Source: an uncultured Woeseiaceae bacterium (GTDB lineage Bacteria; Pseudomonadota; Gammaproteobacteria; Steroidobacterales; Woeseiaceae). From it: a stretch of DNA of 64,000 bases. The notes beneath the pieces were generated by a model. It was not told the origin of the DNA. It was given only the letters and a program-made list of their open reading frames with translations, and searched no databases. Below, piece by piece: positions 26,687 through 36,452 of the stretch (positions are counted from its first letter, which is position 1; the number at the start of each line of letters is the position of its first letter). The DNA lies in the NCBI GenBank assembly GCA_947258565.1, contig CAMYJB010000023.1, positions 1 through 64,000 of the forward strand, read 5' to 3'. Made by a program: the position numbers and the translations under genes.

Positions 26687-27313
26687 TCAGTCGAGGCCTT
26701 TGAGGGCCTTGAAGCGATTGATGTCGCCTTCGAAGCGAGAAACCATCTGTTGCTCGTCTTCGCGGAACTTCAGCAGGTTTTTCTGGTGCCGCGCGATCGT
26801 TTCCTGCGTTTCGTTGATGTCGGTGACAAGGTTCTCGTTGATCAGGGGCGCATCAGGATCGTCGCTGTAGGGACGGTACTTCGCCGCTTCCCGCTTCAGC
26901 TTGGACAGCCTGCGCTCGAGATTGCGCAGGTATAGCTCCGTCACGCGCGACTGCGCCTGGAACAGCTCGATCCGGCGGTCGCGATGCATGACGATCTCTT
27001 CGACGGACAGGTAGGTCGCAAGCAACGCCTTATCGGCGCGGAGCTGAAGCTGCTTCTGCATTTCGAGCTCTTTGGCCTTCGCCTCCGCCGCGAGTTGCTC
27101 CTCGGTCTTGCGTCCCTCGAGGTGGTCGACCGTAACGGCATGCTCGTTGAGAACCTGCTTCGGCAGATCCGAGTACTCCGGCGGAATACTGTCGCCGTAG
27201 TGAAGCTGGCCGTCTTCGTCGACCCACTTGTAGACGACCTCGGTCTGGCCGGCGACCGCGGTTAGCGACGCAAGCGCAACAAGAAAGCCTGTGGATATCG
27301 CGGTTTTAAGCAT
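26687..27313 (-). CDS. DUF4124 domain secreted coiled-coil protein
   Basis: A 208-residue protein with a signal peptide (MLKTAISTGFLVALASLTAVAG) and an N-terminal DUF4124 domain (VVYKWVDEDGQLHYGDSIPPE). The remainder is a charged, mostly helical region likely to form coiled coils (EEQLAAEAKAKELEMQKQ, then YLRNLERRLSKLKREAAKYR). The ATG at 27313 is chosen because it starts the signal peptide. Periplasmic; function unknown. It converges on dut with only 6 bp between stops. A shorter DUF4124 protein is encoded at 50598-51056. Confidence 0.8.
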   Translation of the reverse strand: MLKTAISTGFLVALASLTAVAGQTEVVYKWVDEDGQLHYGDSIPPEYSDLPKQVLNEHAVTVDHLEGRKTEEQLAAEAKAKELEMQKQLQLRADKALLATYLSVEEIVMHRDRRIELFQAQSRVTELYLRNLERRLSKLKREAAKYRPYSDDPDAPLINENLVTDINETQETIARHQKNLLKFREDEQQMVSRFEGDINRFKALKGLD

Positions 27314-27426
27314 GGGCCCAAATATGCCATGGAGAGCGTGCCGGAGTTGCGACACAGTTCGCTTTTCAGAGCTTAGTGCCCGTCGTGCATTCTGTAAACC
27401 GGTAAACCCGGAAAGTGTGCGGGCCA

Positions 27427-28074
27427 TCAGGCGGCGACGCCGTACCTGCGGCGGTAGTCCGTCACGGGGCCCAGGAATTCAGCGTAATCCTTTGATTCTT
27501 CGAGGGTCTCTATCAGATCGTCCAGCCGGATGATGCTGATGACCGGGATGCCCAGTGTCGAATTCAGCTCCTGCACGGCGGACAGCGAGCCCTGGCCGCG
27601 CTCCTGGCGGTCCAGGGAAATCGCGAGACCCGCGACACTGGCGCCGTTTGACGTAATGAGGTGATAAGCCTCGCGCACGGCGGTCCCGGCGGTAATGACG
27701 TCGTCGACGATCAGCACGCGGCCCTGCAGAGCCGCGCCCACGACGCTGCCGCCTTCGCCGTGTGCCTTCTCTTCCTTGCGGTTGTAGCAATACGGCACAT
27801 CGATGTCATGCTGCTCGGCAAGCGCAGCGGCCGTCAGCGCTGCGAGCGGGATGCCCTTGTAAGCGGGGCCGAAGATCACATCGAATTCGACCTCCGAAGC
27901 GGCGATGGCCGCCGCATAGAAGCGGCCGACCCGTGCGGCAGCGTAGCCGGTATTGAAAAGTCCCGCGTTGAAGAAGTAGGGGCTGATGCGGCCGGACTTC
28001 AGTGTGAACTCCCCGAACCGCAGCACGCCGAGTTCCAGCGCCAGGTCGATAAATTCCTTCTTGTAGGCCCGCAT
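27427..28074 (-). CDS. pyrE: Orotate phosphoribosyltransferase
   Basis: A 215-residue pyrimidine-synthesis enzyme forming orotidine 5'-phosphate from orotate and PRPP. Motifs: [42 protein letters not shown] and the PRPP loop [16 protein letters not shown]. The length fits the proteobacterial enzyme. The ATG at 28074 is preceded by GGAG. Divergent from the exonuclease III gene, as in many gammaproteobacteria. Confidence 0.97.
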   Translation of the reverse strand: MRAYKKEFIDLALELGVLRFGEFTLKSGRISPYFFNAGLFNTGYAAARVGRFYAAAIAASEVEFDVIFGPAYKGIPLAALTAAALAEQHDIDVPYCYNRKEEKAHGEGGSVVGAALQGRVLIVDDVITAGTAVREAYHLITSNGASVAGLAISLDRQERGQGSLSAVQELNSTLGIPVISIIRLDDLIETLEESKDYAEFLGPVTDYRRRYGVAA

Positions 28075-28212
28075 TTGCTCCGTCCCGCTCCGCGCTTCTG
28101 TATCATGGCCGCCTCCGGCCGCGGCGTCGCGGAGTATGCCACACGCAGCGAGTGATGGGACGCCTGCATGCGGTTCCGGTGTCACCTTATCGACAGCACA
28201 GGGAGGGACGGT

Positions 28213-28995
28213 TTGTTCCGGGTAATCAGCCTCAATGCAAACGGCATCCGGGCGGCTGCGCGCAAGGGATTCTTCGACTGGATGGCGGCCCAGGATGCCG
28301 ACGTCGTCTGCATCCAGGAGACCAGGGCGCAGGTTCATCAGCTCACCGACGAGTGCTTCTCGCCGGCCGGGTACCACTGCTATTACGAAGATGCGGAAAA
28401 GAAGGGCTACAGCGGCGTCGCGATCTATAGCCGCCACAAGCCGAAGAAAGTCCTCCGGGGATACGGCGATGAGGAGTTCGATGCCGAGGGACGGTACATC
28501 GAGGTGCAGCTGGGGGGTATCAGCGTGGTGTCCCTGTACCTGCCGTCCGGGTCGTCGGCCGAGGAGCGCCAGGAAGCCAAGTACCGCTGCATGGAATCGT
28601 TCACCGAACACCTGAAGAAACTTCGGCGACGGCGCTCGGAGTACGTGATCTGCGGCGACTGGAACATCGTCCACAAGGAAGTAGACATCAGGAACTGGAA
28701 GTCCAACCAGAAGAACTCCGGCTGTCTGCCCGAGGAACGCGCCTGGCTCGACAGGGTGTTCGGTGAATATCGCTGGGTGGACGCGTTCCGGACGCTCGAC
28801 CAGGAGCCCGGGCAGTACACATGGTGGTCGAACCGGGGCCGCGCCTGGGACAACAATGTCGGGTGGCGCATCGACTATCATGTCGTCACGCCGGGTCTGA
28901 GGGATCGCGTACTCAGAACCGAAATCTACCGGCAACAGCGGTTTTCCGATCACGCGCCGCTCATCATGGACTACGACTGGGACGATGTCGGCTGA
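28213..28995 (+). CDS. xthA: Exonuclease III / AP endonuclease
   Basis: A 260-residue exonuclease III-type enzyme for abasic-site repair. Motifs: [16 protein letters not shown], catalytic Glu in [24 protein letters not shown] and the final [11 protein letters not shown]is. The start is taken as TTG at 28213, 5 bp after GGGAGGGA, because the first residues [11 protein letters not shown] match the family; an upstream ATG at 28168 would add 15 residues with no similarity. Overlaps the following transporter gene by 11 bp. Confidence 0.93.
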   Translation: MFRVISLNANGIRAAARKGFFDWMAAQDADVVCIQETRAQVHQLTDECFSPAGYHCYYEDAEKKGYSGVAIYSRHKPKKVLRGYGDEEFDAEGRYIEVQLGGISVVSLYLPSGSSAEERQEAKYRCMESFTEHLKKLRRRRSEYVICGDWNIVHKEVDIRNWKSNQKNSGCLPEERAWLDRVFGEYRWVDAFRTLDQEPGQYTWWSNRGRAWDNNVGWRIDYHVVTPGLRDRVLRTEIYRQQRFSDHAPLIMDYDWDDVG

Positions 28996-30313
28996 AGAGA
29001 CCAACGCGGCCCGCGCGGCCTCTCCCGGGTATCGCTATTACCTGCAGCGGCCGGTAATCGTGATGTTCCTGCTGGGGTTCTCCGCAGGCCTGCCGTTCCT
29101 CCTCGTGTATTCGACCCTGTCCGCCTGGCTGAAAGACGCGGGCCTGCAGATGAGTACCATCAGTACCTTCGCGTGGCTGGGGTTTGCGTACAGCCTGAAG
29201 TTCGTCTGGGCACCGTTTATCGATTCCCTGCCGGTGCCGGTGTTGACGCGGCTCATGGGCCGGCGCCGCAGCTGGATGCTGCTGGCCCAGGTGGCGATCG
29301 CCTGCGCGCTGCTGGTGCTGGCAAACACCGACCCGTCGCAGGCCATCGGGGCATTTGCCGCGGTCGCGCTGGCGGTCGCGTTCGCATCCGCGACGCAGGA
29401 CATTGTCATTGATGCCTACCGTATCGAGAGCGCTGAAATTCGCCTGCAGGGCGTGCTCGCCGCTTCCTACCAGTACGGCTACCGGCTCGCCCTGCTGGTT
29501 GCGGGTGCCGGAGCGCTGTACATCGCCGAGTTCGGCTCGTGGCGGCTCGCCTATACCGCGATGTCCGGCTGCATGGTGGTCGGGGTCGCGACGACACTCT
29601 GGTGCCGCGAACCCGATGTCGTCGCTGCCGTACGCTCATACAGCGGGCTGGGCTTCGGTGCGCGGATCGCCCATTGGGCGAAACCTGCCGTCATAGACCC
29701 GCTGGTCGACTTCTTCAGCCGCTTCGGCCGCTTTGCCCTCCTCATCATCGTGTTCATCGTGTTCTTCCGGCTGAGCGACTACGTGCTCGGCATACTGGCG
29801 AATCCGTTCTACCTGGACATCGGCTTCAGCAAGGCGGAAATCGCAAGCGTTGCGAAGATCTACGGCATCGTCGTGTCGCTCGTCGGTGCGGGTGCGGGAG
29901 GCTGGGCTGTCGTCAAATACGGTGTCGCGCGCTGCCTGATCATCGCGACGGTGCTGATCGCGAGTACCAACCTGTTCTTCGCGATAATGGTGTACGTCGG
30001 CGCGGAGATCTGGATGCTCGCGGTGACGATCAGCGCCGACAACTTCGCGATGGGATTCGGCGGTACGGTATTCATCGCGTACCTGTCGAGCCTCGTCAAC
30101 CAGTCATTCACGGCGACCCAGTACGCGCTGATGAGTTCGCTGATGAGCATTCTCGGCAAGTTCACGGCCGGCTATTCCGGTAACGTCCAGGAGGCGATCG
30201 GCTGGATGGGCTTCTTCGTGTATGCCGCTGCACTCGGGGTGCCCGCAATCCTGCTGTCGATCGTGGTTGCCAGGTACCACGACAGGCTGGTCGGTTCCAA
30301 TGGAGATGCGTGA
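28985..30313 (+). CDS. AmpG-family MFS permease
   Basis: A 442-residue inner-membrane transporter with about 12 hydrophobic segments. It matches AmpG-type muropeptide permeases: [53 protein letters not shown] and [13 protein letters not shown]. AmpG imports anhydro-muropeptides for peptidoglycan recycling; family members can carry other cargo, so the substrate is inferred. Overlaps the exonuclease gene upstream and the Rieske gene downstream, making a three-gene operon. Confidence 0.9.
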   Translation: MSAEETNAARAASPGYRYYLQRPVIVMFLLGFSAGLPFLLVYSTLSAWLKDAGLQMSTISTFAWLGFAYSLKFVWAPFIDSLPVPVLTRLMGRRRSWMLLAQVAIACALLVLANTDPSQAIGAFAAVALAVAFASATQDIVIDAYRIESAEIRLQGVLAASYQYGYRLALLVAGAGALYIAEFGSWRLAYTAMSGCMVVGVATTLWCREPDVVAAVRSYSGLGFGARIAHWAKPAVIDPLVDFFSRFGRFALLIIVFIVFFRLSDYVLGILANPFYLDIGFSKAEIASVAKIYGIVVSLVGAGAGGWAVVKYGVARCLIIATVLIASTNLFFAIMVYVGAEIWMLAVTISADNFAMGFGGTVFIAYLSSLVNQSFTATQYALMSSLMSILGKFTAGYSGNVQEAIGWMGFFVYAAALGVPAILLSIVVARYHDRLVGSNGDA

Positions 30314-30653
30314 GGTAAGAGTGGGGTTGCTCGCGGAACTCGACGACCCGGGGTGCCGCGAATTCACGATCGGAGACGGCGACTGGCCGTTCATGGGGTT
30401 CGTGGTGAGACAGGGGGGTGACGTGTATGCCTACCAGAACTACTGCATGCACGTCGGGCATCCGCTGAACTGGGCGCCGGACAGTTTCCTGACCAAAGAC
30501 AGGTCGGCGATTATCTGCGCGTCCCACGGAGCGCTCTACGATATCAGGAGCGGCGAATGCTTCGCGGGTCCGTGCCCGGGGAAATTGTTGCGCAGGGTCG
30601 GCGTTGAAGTGCGCGACGGCGTCGTCTACGTCACCGGGCCTGCGAGCCTGTGA
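30300..30653 (+). CDS. Rieske [2Fe-2S] protein
   Basis: A 117-residue soluble Rieske protein. The cluster ligands are C49-M-H51 (YCMHVGHPLNW) and C73-A-S-H76 (ICASHGALYD), followed by GECFAGPCPG. It is a single-domain protein like ferredoxin subunits of ring-hydroxylating dioxygenases, but no oxygenase is nearby. It overlaps the AmpG-like gene by 14 bp, so co-expression is likely. Start uncertain: ATG 30300 is used; ATG 30306 or GTG 30321 are possible. Electron-transfer partner unknown. Confidence 0.88.
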   Translation: MEMREVRVGLLAELDDPGCREFTIGDGDWPFMGFVVRQGGDVYAYQNYCMHVGHPLNWAPDSFLTKDRSAIICASHGALYDIRSGECFAGPCPGKLLRRVGVEVRDGVVYVTGPASL

Positions 30654-30674
30654 GGCGGAAAGCTCCGCCCTGAC

Positions 30675-30965
30675 TCAGATTTTGTCGAGGAACTCCAGCG
30701 GGTCGTGGAACCCGGCCGGCATTTCGCCGTTGAGCCTGCCGACGTAGTCTTCCGGGTCCATGTCAACCGAGCCGGACCAATCCTCCGGCGGGCTGGCCTC
30801 GACGAGTAACAAGTCGGGCCAGGACTCCAGGTCGACCTCATCGATCGTACCGTCGAACTGCTGCAGCTCCACGGTACCGCCGTCCTCGTCGAGCGCGACC
30901 ACCTCGAACAGCGTACCGTTCGGGCGGCTGAACCACTGGCCGATCACGGGGTAGAGTACTGCCAT
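30675..30965 (-). CDS. Small acidic conserved protein (DUF6763-like)
   Basis: A 96-residue acidic protein (MAVLYPVIGQWFSRPNG, FEVVALDEDGGTVELQQFDG, EVDLESWPDLLL). It resembles a small gammaproteobacterial family of unknown function that I recall as DUF6763; the name is uncertain. No signal peptide or catalytic motif is seen. The ATG at 30965 has AGGCG upstream. It lies 52 bp downstream of trmB in the same direction and is probably co-transcribed. A short hairpin (GGCGGA/TCCGCC, 30654-30669) lies between its stop and that of the Rieske gene. Confidence 0.7.
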   Translation of the reverse strand: MAVLYPVIGQWFSRPNGTLFEVVALDEDGGTVELQQFDGTIDEVDLESWPDLLLVEASPPEDWSGSVDMDPEDYVGRLNGEMPAGFHDPLEFLDKI

Positions 30966-31017
30966 TTCTGTTCGCCTTGTCCGTTCTGTGAGAAGCCCCC
31001 ACAACCTTATATATAGA

Positions 31018-31752
31018 TCACAATTCGCCAGTTGCAAGATCAGGCGGCTGATTATCGACGCGGAGGAAGCGCCAGTCCCAGATCCGGTGGCCGCGCCTGA
31101 GCCCGCGGCGCTCGAACTTGGTGCCGGGCCGGTCGAGCGGCTGGTCGCCCGAGTGCACGCGCCGCTCGGCGCATTCGAAGCGGCCCGACGCGCTCACCGT
31201 CGCGTCGATGTGCTCCGCGTAACCGGCCCAGTCCGTGGCGACGTTGAACGAACCGCCCGCCGACAGGCGCTCCGCCACCGTCTCGAGGAATCGCGGCTGC
31301 ACGATACGGCGCTTGTGGTGGCGTTTCTTCGGCCACGGGTCCGGGAAGTACAGGTTGACCCGCGAAAGGGACGCCGCCGGGATCATCGTGTCGAGCACCT
31401 CGACGGCGTCGTGCCGGATCAGCCGCAGGTTCGTGACGCCGGCATCCCTCGCCTTGAGGAGGCAGTGACCGACGCCGGGTTCGTGCACCTCGATGCCCAG
31501 GAAGTCGAGACCCGGGTTGTCCGCCGCCTGCTGCACCAGCGTATCCCCGTTGCCGAAGCCGATCTCGAGCACGATAGGTGCCGTGCGCCCGAACAGGTCA
31601 TCGAACCGTATAGGCTTGCCGTCGAACGCCACGCCGTACGAGGGCCAGAGTTCCTCCAGCGCCCGCTGCTGGGAGGCCGTCAGGCGGCCTGCCCGGCGTA
31701 CGAAACTGCGAACCGTTCGGCGATGGGGCGGGGTGTCGGAATTCGATGTCAT
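31018..31752 (-). CDS. trmB: tRNA (guanine-N7-)-methyltransferase
   Basis: A 244-residue SAM-dependent enzyme making m7G46 in tRNA. Motifs: RTVRSFVRRAGRLT, IVLEIGFGNGDTLV (SAM binding), FLGIEVHEPGVG, NLYFPDPWPKKRHHKRRI and TDWAGYAEHI. The start at 31752 (MTSNSDTPPHRR) fits family N-termini. Divergent from the TonB receptor at 31835. Confidence 0.96.
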   Translation of the reverse strand: MTSNSDTPPHRRTVRSFVRRAGRLTASQQRALEELWPSYGVAFDGKPIRFDDLFGRTAPIVLEIGFGNGDTLVQQAADNPGLDFLGIEVHEPGVGHCLLKARDAGVTNLRLIRHDAVEVLDTMIPAASLSRVNLYFPDPWPKKRHHKRRIVQPRFLETVAERLSAGGSFNVATDWAGYAEHIDATVSASGRFECAERRVHSGDQPLDRPGTKFERRGLRRGHRIWDWRFLRVDNQPPDLATGEL

Positions 31753-31834
31753 CGGCACGCATTCTATCGCTTGAGCGACGTATGCAAACAACAGTATGCT
31801 GTCCGGACTGCAGCAATGCTGCCGGGGGAACGCA

Positions 31835-34159
31835 ATGAAAACCATTACTATTTACAGAGAGATACGCTCCGCGTCCGCTGCACTTTCCGGTCTGGGCGCA
31901 GCAATCGTCACAGCGCTTGTCGCATTTTCGCTACCCGCGACCGCGAGTGCACAACAGGGTTCCGCGGGCGCGATGCTCGAGGAGATCGTCACGACCGCGC
32001 GCAAGAAGAGCGACGCGGAGAAGGCGCAGGAGGTACCGGTCGCGCTGACGGCGTTCGGCGCCGCGCAGCTCGACGCCCTGTTCGTCAAGAAACTCGACGA
32101 CCTGAGCTACAAGATGCCGAACGTGCAGCTCGAGGCCGTGGGCACCTTCCCGGGCGTGCAGAACTTCTCGATACGCGGCCAGGGCATCAACAGCTCGATT
32201 CCATCAGTCGACCCGACCGTCGGTGTATTTGTCGACGGCGTCTTCGTCGGCACGACCTATGGTGTCGTCCTCGACACCTTCGACCTCGAGAGCATCGAGG
32301 TGCTGCGCGGCCCGCAGGGCCTGCTGTTCGGGCGCAACGTCACGGGCGGCGCGGTGTTGCTGCGCAATGCGCGTCCTGACGGCGAATTCGGGGCCAAGAT
32401 CCGCGTCGGCATGACTGACGAGGAGCAAACGAACGTAGCTGCCGCGATCGAGGGCTCGCTCGTGGAAGACCGGCTGGCCGCCAAGCTCGCCGTCCTCTAC
32501 GACATGGACAATGGCTACTTCGAAAACATCAACCAGACGATCCCGCCCAATCCCGCCGCAGCGGTTTTCCCGGCGCCCCATCCGCTGCAGCCGTTCTACG
32601 CAGAGCCGGCCCTGCGCAGCCAGGTGGGCGAAATGGAGACCCTGCTGGTTCGTCCCACGCTGGTCTGGACGCCGAACGATACGACCGCTATCACGCTGAT
32701 ACTTGAATCCGGCAAGGTGGAGGGCGACGGCGCCGTTTGGGCCAACGTTACGGACCAGCGTGCAGGGACGCTGGCGAATTTCAGCACCACGTCCGATGAA
32801 ATCGGCTTCACGGAGATCGACTGGTACCAGTCGACGATCGAGCTCAACATCGATGCCTTCGGTGGCACGATTACCAACATCTTCGGCTACCGCGAGGTCG
32901 AAGCGGACTCCGCCGCCGACATCGACGGCACGCTGTTGCCGATATTCTCAGCCCCCGGCTTTACGACGCAGGACCAGATCAGCAACGAGCTCCGCTGGTC
33001 GGGGCGCTTCACGGAGAGCTGGGACACGACCATCGGGTTCTATTATTTCGAGCAGGACATCGAGTACCGCGAAGGGCGTTACATCTGGTTGCCGCCGCCA
33101 CTGGGTCCGGCGCCAGCCGGCATCAACCTGACGGTCGCGCTCGGCGGCGACATGCAGGCCGAGAATTACGGCATCTTCTGGAACAACGACTTCTATCTCG
33201 GCGACAGCTGGGTGCTTTCCGCGGGCATCCGATACACGGACGAGTCGAAGAAGGCGCAGATCATCACCGCGCCTCCCGGCAGCCCCTGCAGGGACGTGGT
33301 GACGTTCAACTGCACCTTCGACAACCTCCAGGGCGACTGGGACAACATCACGCCGAAGCTCGGTGCGCAGTGGAACTTCAGCGACAGCGGGCAGATTTAC
33401 GGCTTCTGGTCGAAGGGTTACCGCTCCGGCGGCTTCAACTTCCGCAACGCGAAGCCTTTCTTTATCCCGCCGGGTCCGACACGGGAAGAGGAAAACAACA
33501 CCTACGAGGTCGGGCTCAAGACGGACTTCGCCGACGGCCGCGTGCGCCTGAATGTCGCCGCGTTCTACAACGAGATCACGGACATGCAGCGCGAACTGAA
33601 TATCGGTGATCCCGACGTCATCGTGCTGCAGGCGACGCTCAACGCGGGCGACGTCACCATCCAGGGCGCAGAGCTCGACCTGGTCGCGTTGCTGACGGAC
33701 AACTTCTCGATCAATGCGTCCGTCGGGGTGCAGGATGGTGAATACGACCGCATCGACCCCTTCGTGCTGCAGCTCGAGGCTATCCTCGAGGCGGCGGGCC
33801 AGCCGAGCACGGTCATCGGCCCGGACCTGCCGCGGCTTGCGCCGTCGAATTACAGTCTTGGCTTCACCTGGGACATCCCCACGGGTTCGATGGGCATTTT
33901 CAACATTGCTGCGAACTACAGCTATCGCGAGGGACATCCTTACAACGATTCGAATACCGAGATCTTCGACGACCAGGAGCGCATCGACGCCAGCATCAAC
34001 TGGTTCTCGCCGGGCGACAGCTGGTCGGTGTCGCTGTACGGCAAGAACCTGAGCGACGAGGCGAACTGGGGCAACCTGACGTCGATCGCCGGACTGTGGA
34101 CGGCAGGCCCCATGCAGAAGGGCCGCTTCCTCGGCATGGAGGTCAACTGGCGCTACTGA
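31835..34159 (+). CDS. TonB-dependent outer-membrane receptor (third)
   Basis: A 774-residue receptor. Signal peptide ending ATASAQ, TonB-box-like LEEIVTTARKK, plug motifs IRGQGINSSIPSVDPTVGVFVDGV and ESIEVLRGPQGLLFGRN, and a barrel ending in GRFLGMEVNWRY. The ATG at 31835 follows GGGGGAA. It stands alone with its own terminator; no catabolic genes adjoin, so the substrate cannot be inferred. The VDPTVGVFVDGVFVGTTYG plug type is common in receptor expansions of sphingomonads and related oligotrophs. Confidence 0.9.
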   Translation: MKTITIYREIRSASAALSGLGAAIVTALVAFSLPATASAQQGSAGAMLEEIVTTARKKSDAEKAQEVPVALTAFGAAQLDALFVKKLDDLSYKMPNVQLEAVGTFPGVQNFSIRGQGINSSIPSVDPTVGVFVDGVFVGTTYGVVLDTFDLESIEVLRGPQGLLFGRNVTGGAVLLRNARPDGEFGAKIRVGMTDEEQTNVAAAIEGSLVEDRLAAKLAVLYDMDNGYFENINQTIPPNPAAAVFPAPHPLQPFYAEPALRSQVGEMETLLVRPTLVWTPNDTTAITLILESGKVEGDGAVWANVTDQRAGTLANFSTTSDEIGFTEIDWYQSTIELNIDAFGGTITNIFGYREVEADSAADIDGTLLPIFSAPGFTTQDQISNELRWSGRFTESWDTTIGFYYFEQDIEYREGRYIWLPPPLGPAPAGINLTVALGGDMQAENYGIFWNNDFYLGDSWVLSAGIRYTDESKKAQIITAPPGSPCRDVVTFNCTFDNLQGDWDNITPKLGAQWNFSDSGQIYGFWSKGYRSGGFNFRNAKPFFIPPGPTREEENNTYEVGLKTDFADGRVRLNVAAFYNEITDMQRELNIGDPDVIVLQATLNAGDVTIQGAELDLVALLTDNFSINASVGVQDGEYDRIDPFVLQLEAILEAAGQPSTVIGPDLPRLAPSNYSLGFTWDIPTGSMGIFNIAANYSYREGHPYNDSNTEIFDDQERIDASINWFSPGDSWSVSLYGKNLSDEANWGNLTSIAGLWTAGPMQKGRFLGMEVNWRY

Positions 34160-34180
34160 ACGCTGGCAGCTGCTAACAAG

Positions 34181-34209
34181 AAAAAGGCCACTCAGCGAGT
34201 GGCCTTTTT
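34181..34209. terminator. Bidirectional terminator between TonB receptor and acyltransferase
   Basis: A 13-bp perfect stem AAAAAGGCCACTC/GAGTGGCCTTTTT with an AGC loop. It has an A-run on the left and a T-run on the right, so it can serve both convergent genes; the acyltransferase stop codon lies inside it. Confidence 0.95.
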
Positions 34210-34791
34210 CTCGTGTCCCTTTACGATCCGGGGGTCGTGAGGAAACGTCACGGGCCCGGTCTTCTCCGGCCAGCGCCCCTCGATGTTGGCGTAGAAGTCC
34301 CGGCAGAAGTCGAGATCCTTGTGCCAGTCTCCCGACAGTCTCAAGGTAGGGCCGATACCGATCCGTCGTTTGCCGTAATCGAGGAAGCCGAGGACCACGG
34401 GTACGTCAGCGCCTTCGGCGATGCGATAGAAACCAGATTTCCAGTGGTCCGCGCGGCTGCGGGTCCCTTCCGGCGCGAGGCCGAAATAATAGGATTCGTT
34501 GCTGCTGAACATCTCGATGGCCTGGTCGACGGCCGAGCCGGCGCGTTTGCGGTCCAGGGGAACGCCGCCCAGCGCGCTCAGCAACGTATTCAGCGGAAAC
34601 CAGAACAGTGATTGCTTGGCGAAGAAATGTATGTCGAGCTGCACCGCCACCTTGTAGACGAGCGCCCAGAAACCGTCCCAGTTCGAGGTGTGCGGCGCCG
34701 CGATGACGACGGCACGCTTTGCGGTGGGCATCTCGCCGGCCATTTCCCAGCCGCCCGCCTTGAGGATTGCTCTCGCGATTGCCTGCAGCAT
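34192..34791 (-). CDS. PlsC-like 1-acylglycerol-3-phosphate acyltransferase family protein
   Basis: A 199-residue acyltransferase-fold protein. It has the His-x4-Asp motif as HTSNWDGF, then PLDRKRAG and the EGTR motif (GLAPEGTRSRADHWKSGF). It is closest to the small bacterial acyltransferases often annotated as glycerol acyltransferase rather than to PlsC itself. A role in phospholipid or other lipid acylation is expected; substrate unknown. It is the last gene after ubiB (26-bp gap) in the ubiE-ubiJ-ubiB operon. Confidence 0.85.
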   Translation of the reverse strand: MLQAIARAILKAGGWEMAGEMPTAKRAVVIAAPHTSNWDGFWALVYKVAVQLDIHFFAKQSLFWFPLNTLLSALGGVPLDRKRAGSAVDQAIEMFSSNESYYFGLAPEGTRSRADHWKSGFYRIAEGADVPVVLGFLDYGKRRIGIGPTLRLSGDWHKDLDFCRDFYANIEGRWPEKTGPVTFPHDPRIVKGHEKKATR

Positions 34792-34817
34792 GACGGTCAG
34801 CAGTCGTCGCCGGCGAT

Positions 34818-36452
34818 TCAGGCGTTCGGCCTGCCGGCGACAACGCCGAGGGCGCCGGCCACGAGCAGGCCGCCGCCGATGTACAGGTTGCCCTGCAGCG
34901 TGAGCACCAGCGTGCCGGCGAGCAGGCTGGTCATCGCGACGATCAGCCAGTAGCGCTGCTGGCGCTGCGCCTCGAGCTCCCGGCGGATGCGCTCGATTTC
35001 GGCGGAACGCAGGTCGAGCGCGAGGTCGCCGGCCGTCGCTCGCTCGGACAGTTCGCGAATCACGCCGGGTAATTCCCGCAGGGCCTGGCGCAGCTGCGGC
35101 AGGTTCTCGCGGAGATCGTCGATCATCGCCCGCGCACCGACCTGTTCGTCCATCCATTGTTTCAGGACCGGCCGCGCTGTCTTGAAGATGTCGAGTTCGG
35201 GGTACAGCTCGCGGCCCAGGCCCTCGATGTTGAACAGCGTCTTGTGCAGCAGGATCAGCTGCGGCTGGATTTCCACGTTGAACCGCTGTGCGACGCGGAA
35301 CAGGCGCATCAGGACCTGGGCGAACGAGATCTCTGCGAGCGGCTTGTTGAAGATCGGCTCGCAAACGGTTCGAACGGCCGTCTCGAGCTGGTCGATGCGT
35401 GCGTCGTCGGGTACCCAGCCGGAATCGAGGTGCAGCTTGGCGATGCGGTAGTAGTCGCGCTCGAAAAAGGCCAGGAAATTCTCGGCGAGGTATTGCTTGT
35501 CTTCGGGATTCAGCGTGCCGACGATACCGAAATCGACGGCCGCGTACTTCGGGTTCTCCGGGTCCTCGACATTCACGAAAATGTTGCCGGGGTGCATGTC
35601 GGCATGGAAAAAATTGTGCCGGAACACCTGGGTGAAAAATATTTCCACGCCGTTTTCGGCGAGCTTCTCGATGTTGGTTCCGGCCGCTCGCAGAGCCTCC
35701 ATGTCGCTGATGGGGATGCCGTGGATGCGCTCCTGCACCAGCACCTCGGGCCGGCAGAAATCCCAGTAGATCTCGGGCACGTACAGCATCTCCGAAGCCT
35801 CGAAATTACGCTTCAGCTGTGCCGCGTTGCCGGCTTCGCGCATCAGGTCCAGCTCGTCGATGATCGTTTGTTCGTACTCGCCGACGACTTCGAGCGGTTT
35901 GAGGCGCTTGCCGTGTTCCCAGTACCTCGTCGCCAGCGCGGCGATCGTCCGCATGACCTCGAGGTCCCGCTCGATCTTCTCCCGAACCCCGGGGCGCAGG
36001 ACCTTTACGACGACCTCGCTGCCGTCCGCCAACTCGGCCGTATGCACCTGTGCGATCGATGCGGCCGCGAGTGGCTCCCGGTCGAAGCGACTGAAGACCT
36101 CGTCGACGGGTTTTCCGTAGGCGGATTCCAGTATTGCGATGGCCTGTTCCGTGGGGAACGGCGGCACGGCGTCCTGCAGCTTGGCGAGCTCATTGGCGAT
36201 GTCCGGCGGCAGCAGGTCGCGGCGTGTCGAAATCGCCTGGCCGAACTTGACGAATATCGGCCCGAGCTCCTCGAGCGCGAGGCGGATGCGCTCGCCTTGC
36301 GGTGCGCTGCTGTCGCGGCGCCGCGGCGCGAGATAGAAGAAGAAGCGCAGCGGGCGCAGCAGGTGCGTCGCCGAAATGAATTCATCGAGACCGTACTTGA
36401 CCAGGACCCGCTGGATGCGGATCAGCCTGAAGAAGGTCTGGCGCGGCATCAT
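34818..36452 (-). CDS. ubiB: Ubiquinone biosynthesis protein UbiB (atypical kinase)
   Basis: A 544-residue ABC1/ADCK-type protein needed for ubiquinone synthesis; the E. coli protein has 546 residues. The family KxGQ-type motif appears as FVKFGQAIS with RRDLLP after it. Then come AAASIAQVHTAEL (nucleotide-binding A-rich loop), VVKVLRPGV, FFHADMHPGNIFV and AAVDFGIVG. Two hydrophobic segments at the C-terminus anchor it in the inner membrane. The start overlaps the ubiJ stop. Confidence 0.97.
   Translation of the reverse strand: MMPRQTFFRLIRIQRVLVKYGLDEFISATHLLRPLRFFFYLAPRRRDSSAPQGERIRLALEELGPIFVKFGQAISTRRDLLPPDIANELAKLQDAVPPFPTEQAIAILESAYGKPVDEVFSRFDREPLAAASIAQVHTAELADGSEVVVKVLRPGVREKIERDLEVMRTIAALATRYWEHGKRLKPLEVVGEYEQTIIDELDLMREAGNAAQLKRNFEASEMLYVPEIYWDFCRPEVLVQERIHGIPISDMEALRAAGTNIEKLAENGVEIFFTQVFRHNFFHADMHPGNIFVNVEDPENPKYAAVDFGIVGTLNPEDKQYLAENFLAFFERDYYRIAKLHLDSGWVPDDARIDQLETAVRTVCEPIFNKPLAEISFAQVLMRLFRVAQRFNVEIQPQLILLHKTLFNIEGLGRELYPELDIFKTARPVLKQWMDEQVGARAMIDDLRENLPQLRQALRELPGVIRELSERATAGDLALDLRSAEIERIRRELEAQRQQRYWLIVAMTSLLAGTLVLTLQGNLYIGGGLLVAGALGVVAGRPNA

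Noticed and set aside
30988..32379. 463-codon open frame on the plus strand
   Set aside because: Antisense to trmB and then out of frame across the TonB receptor start; both overlapped genes are clear.
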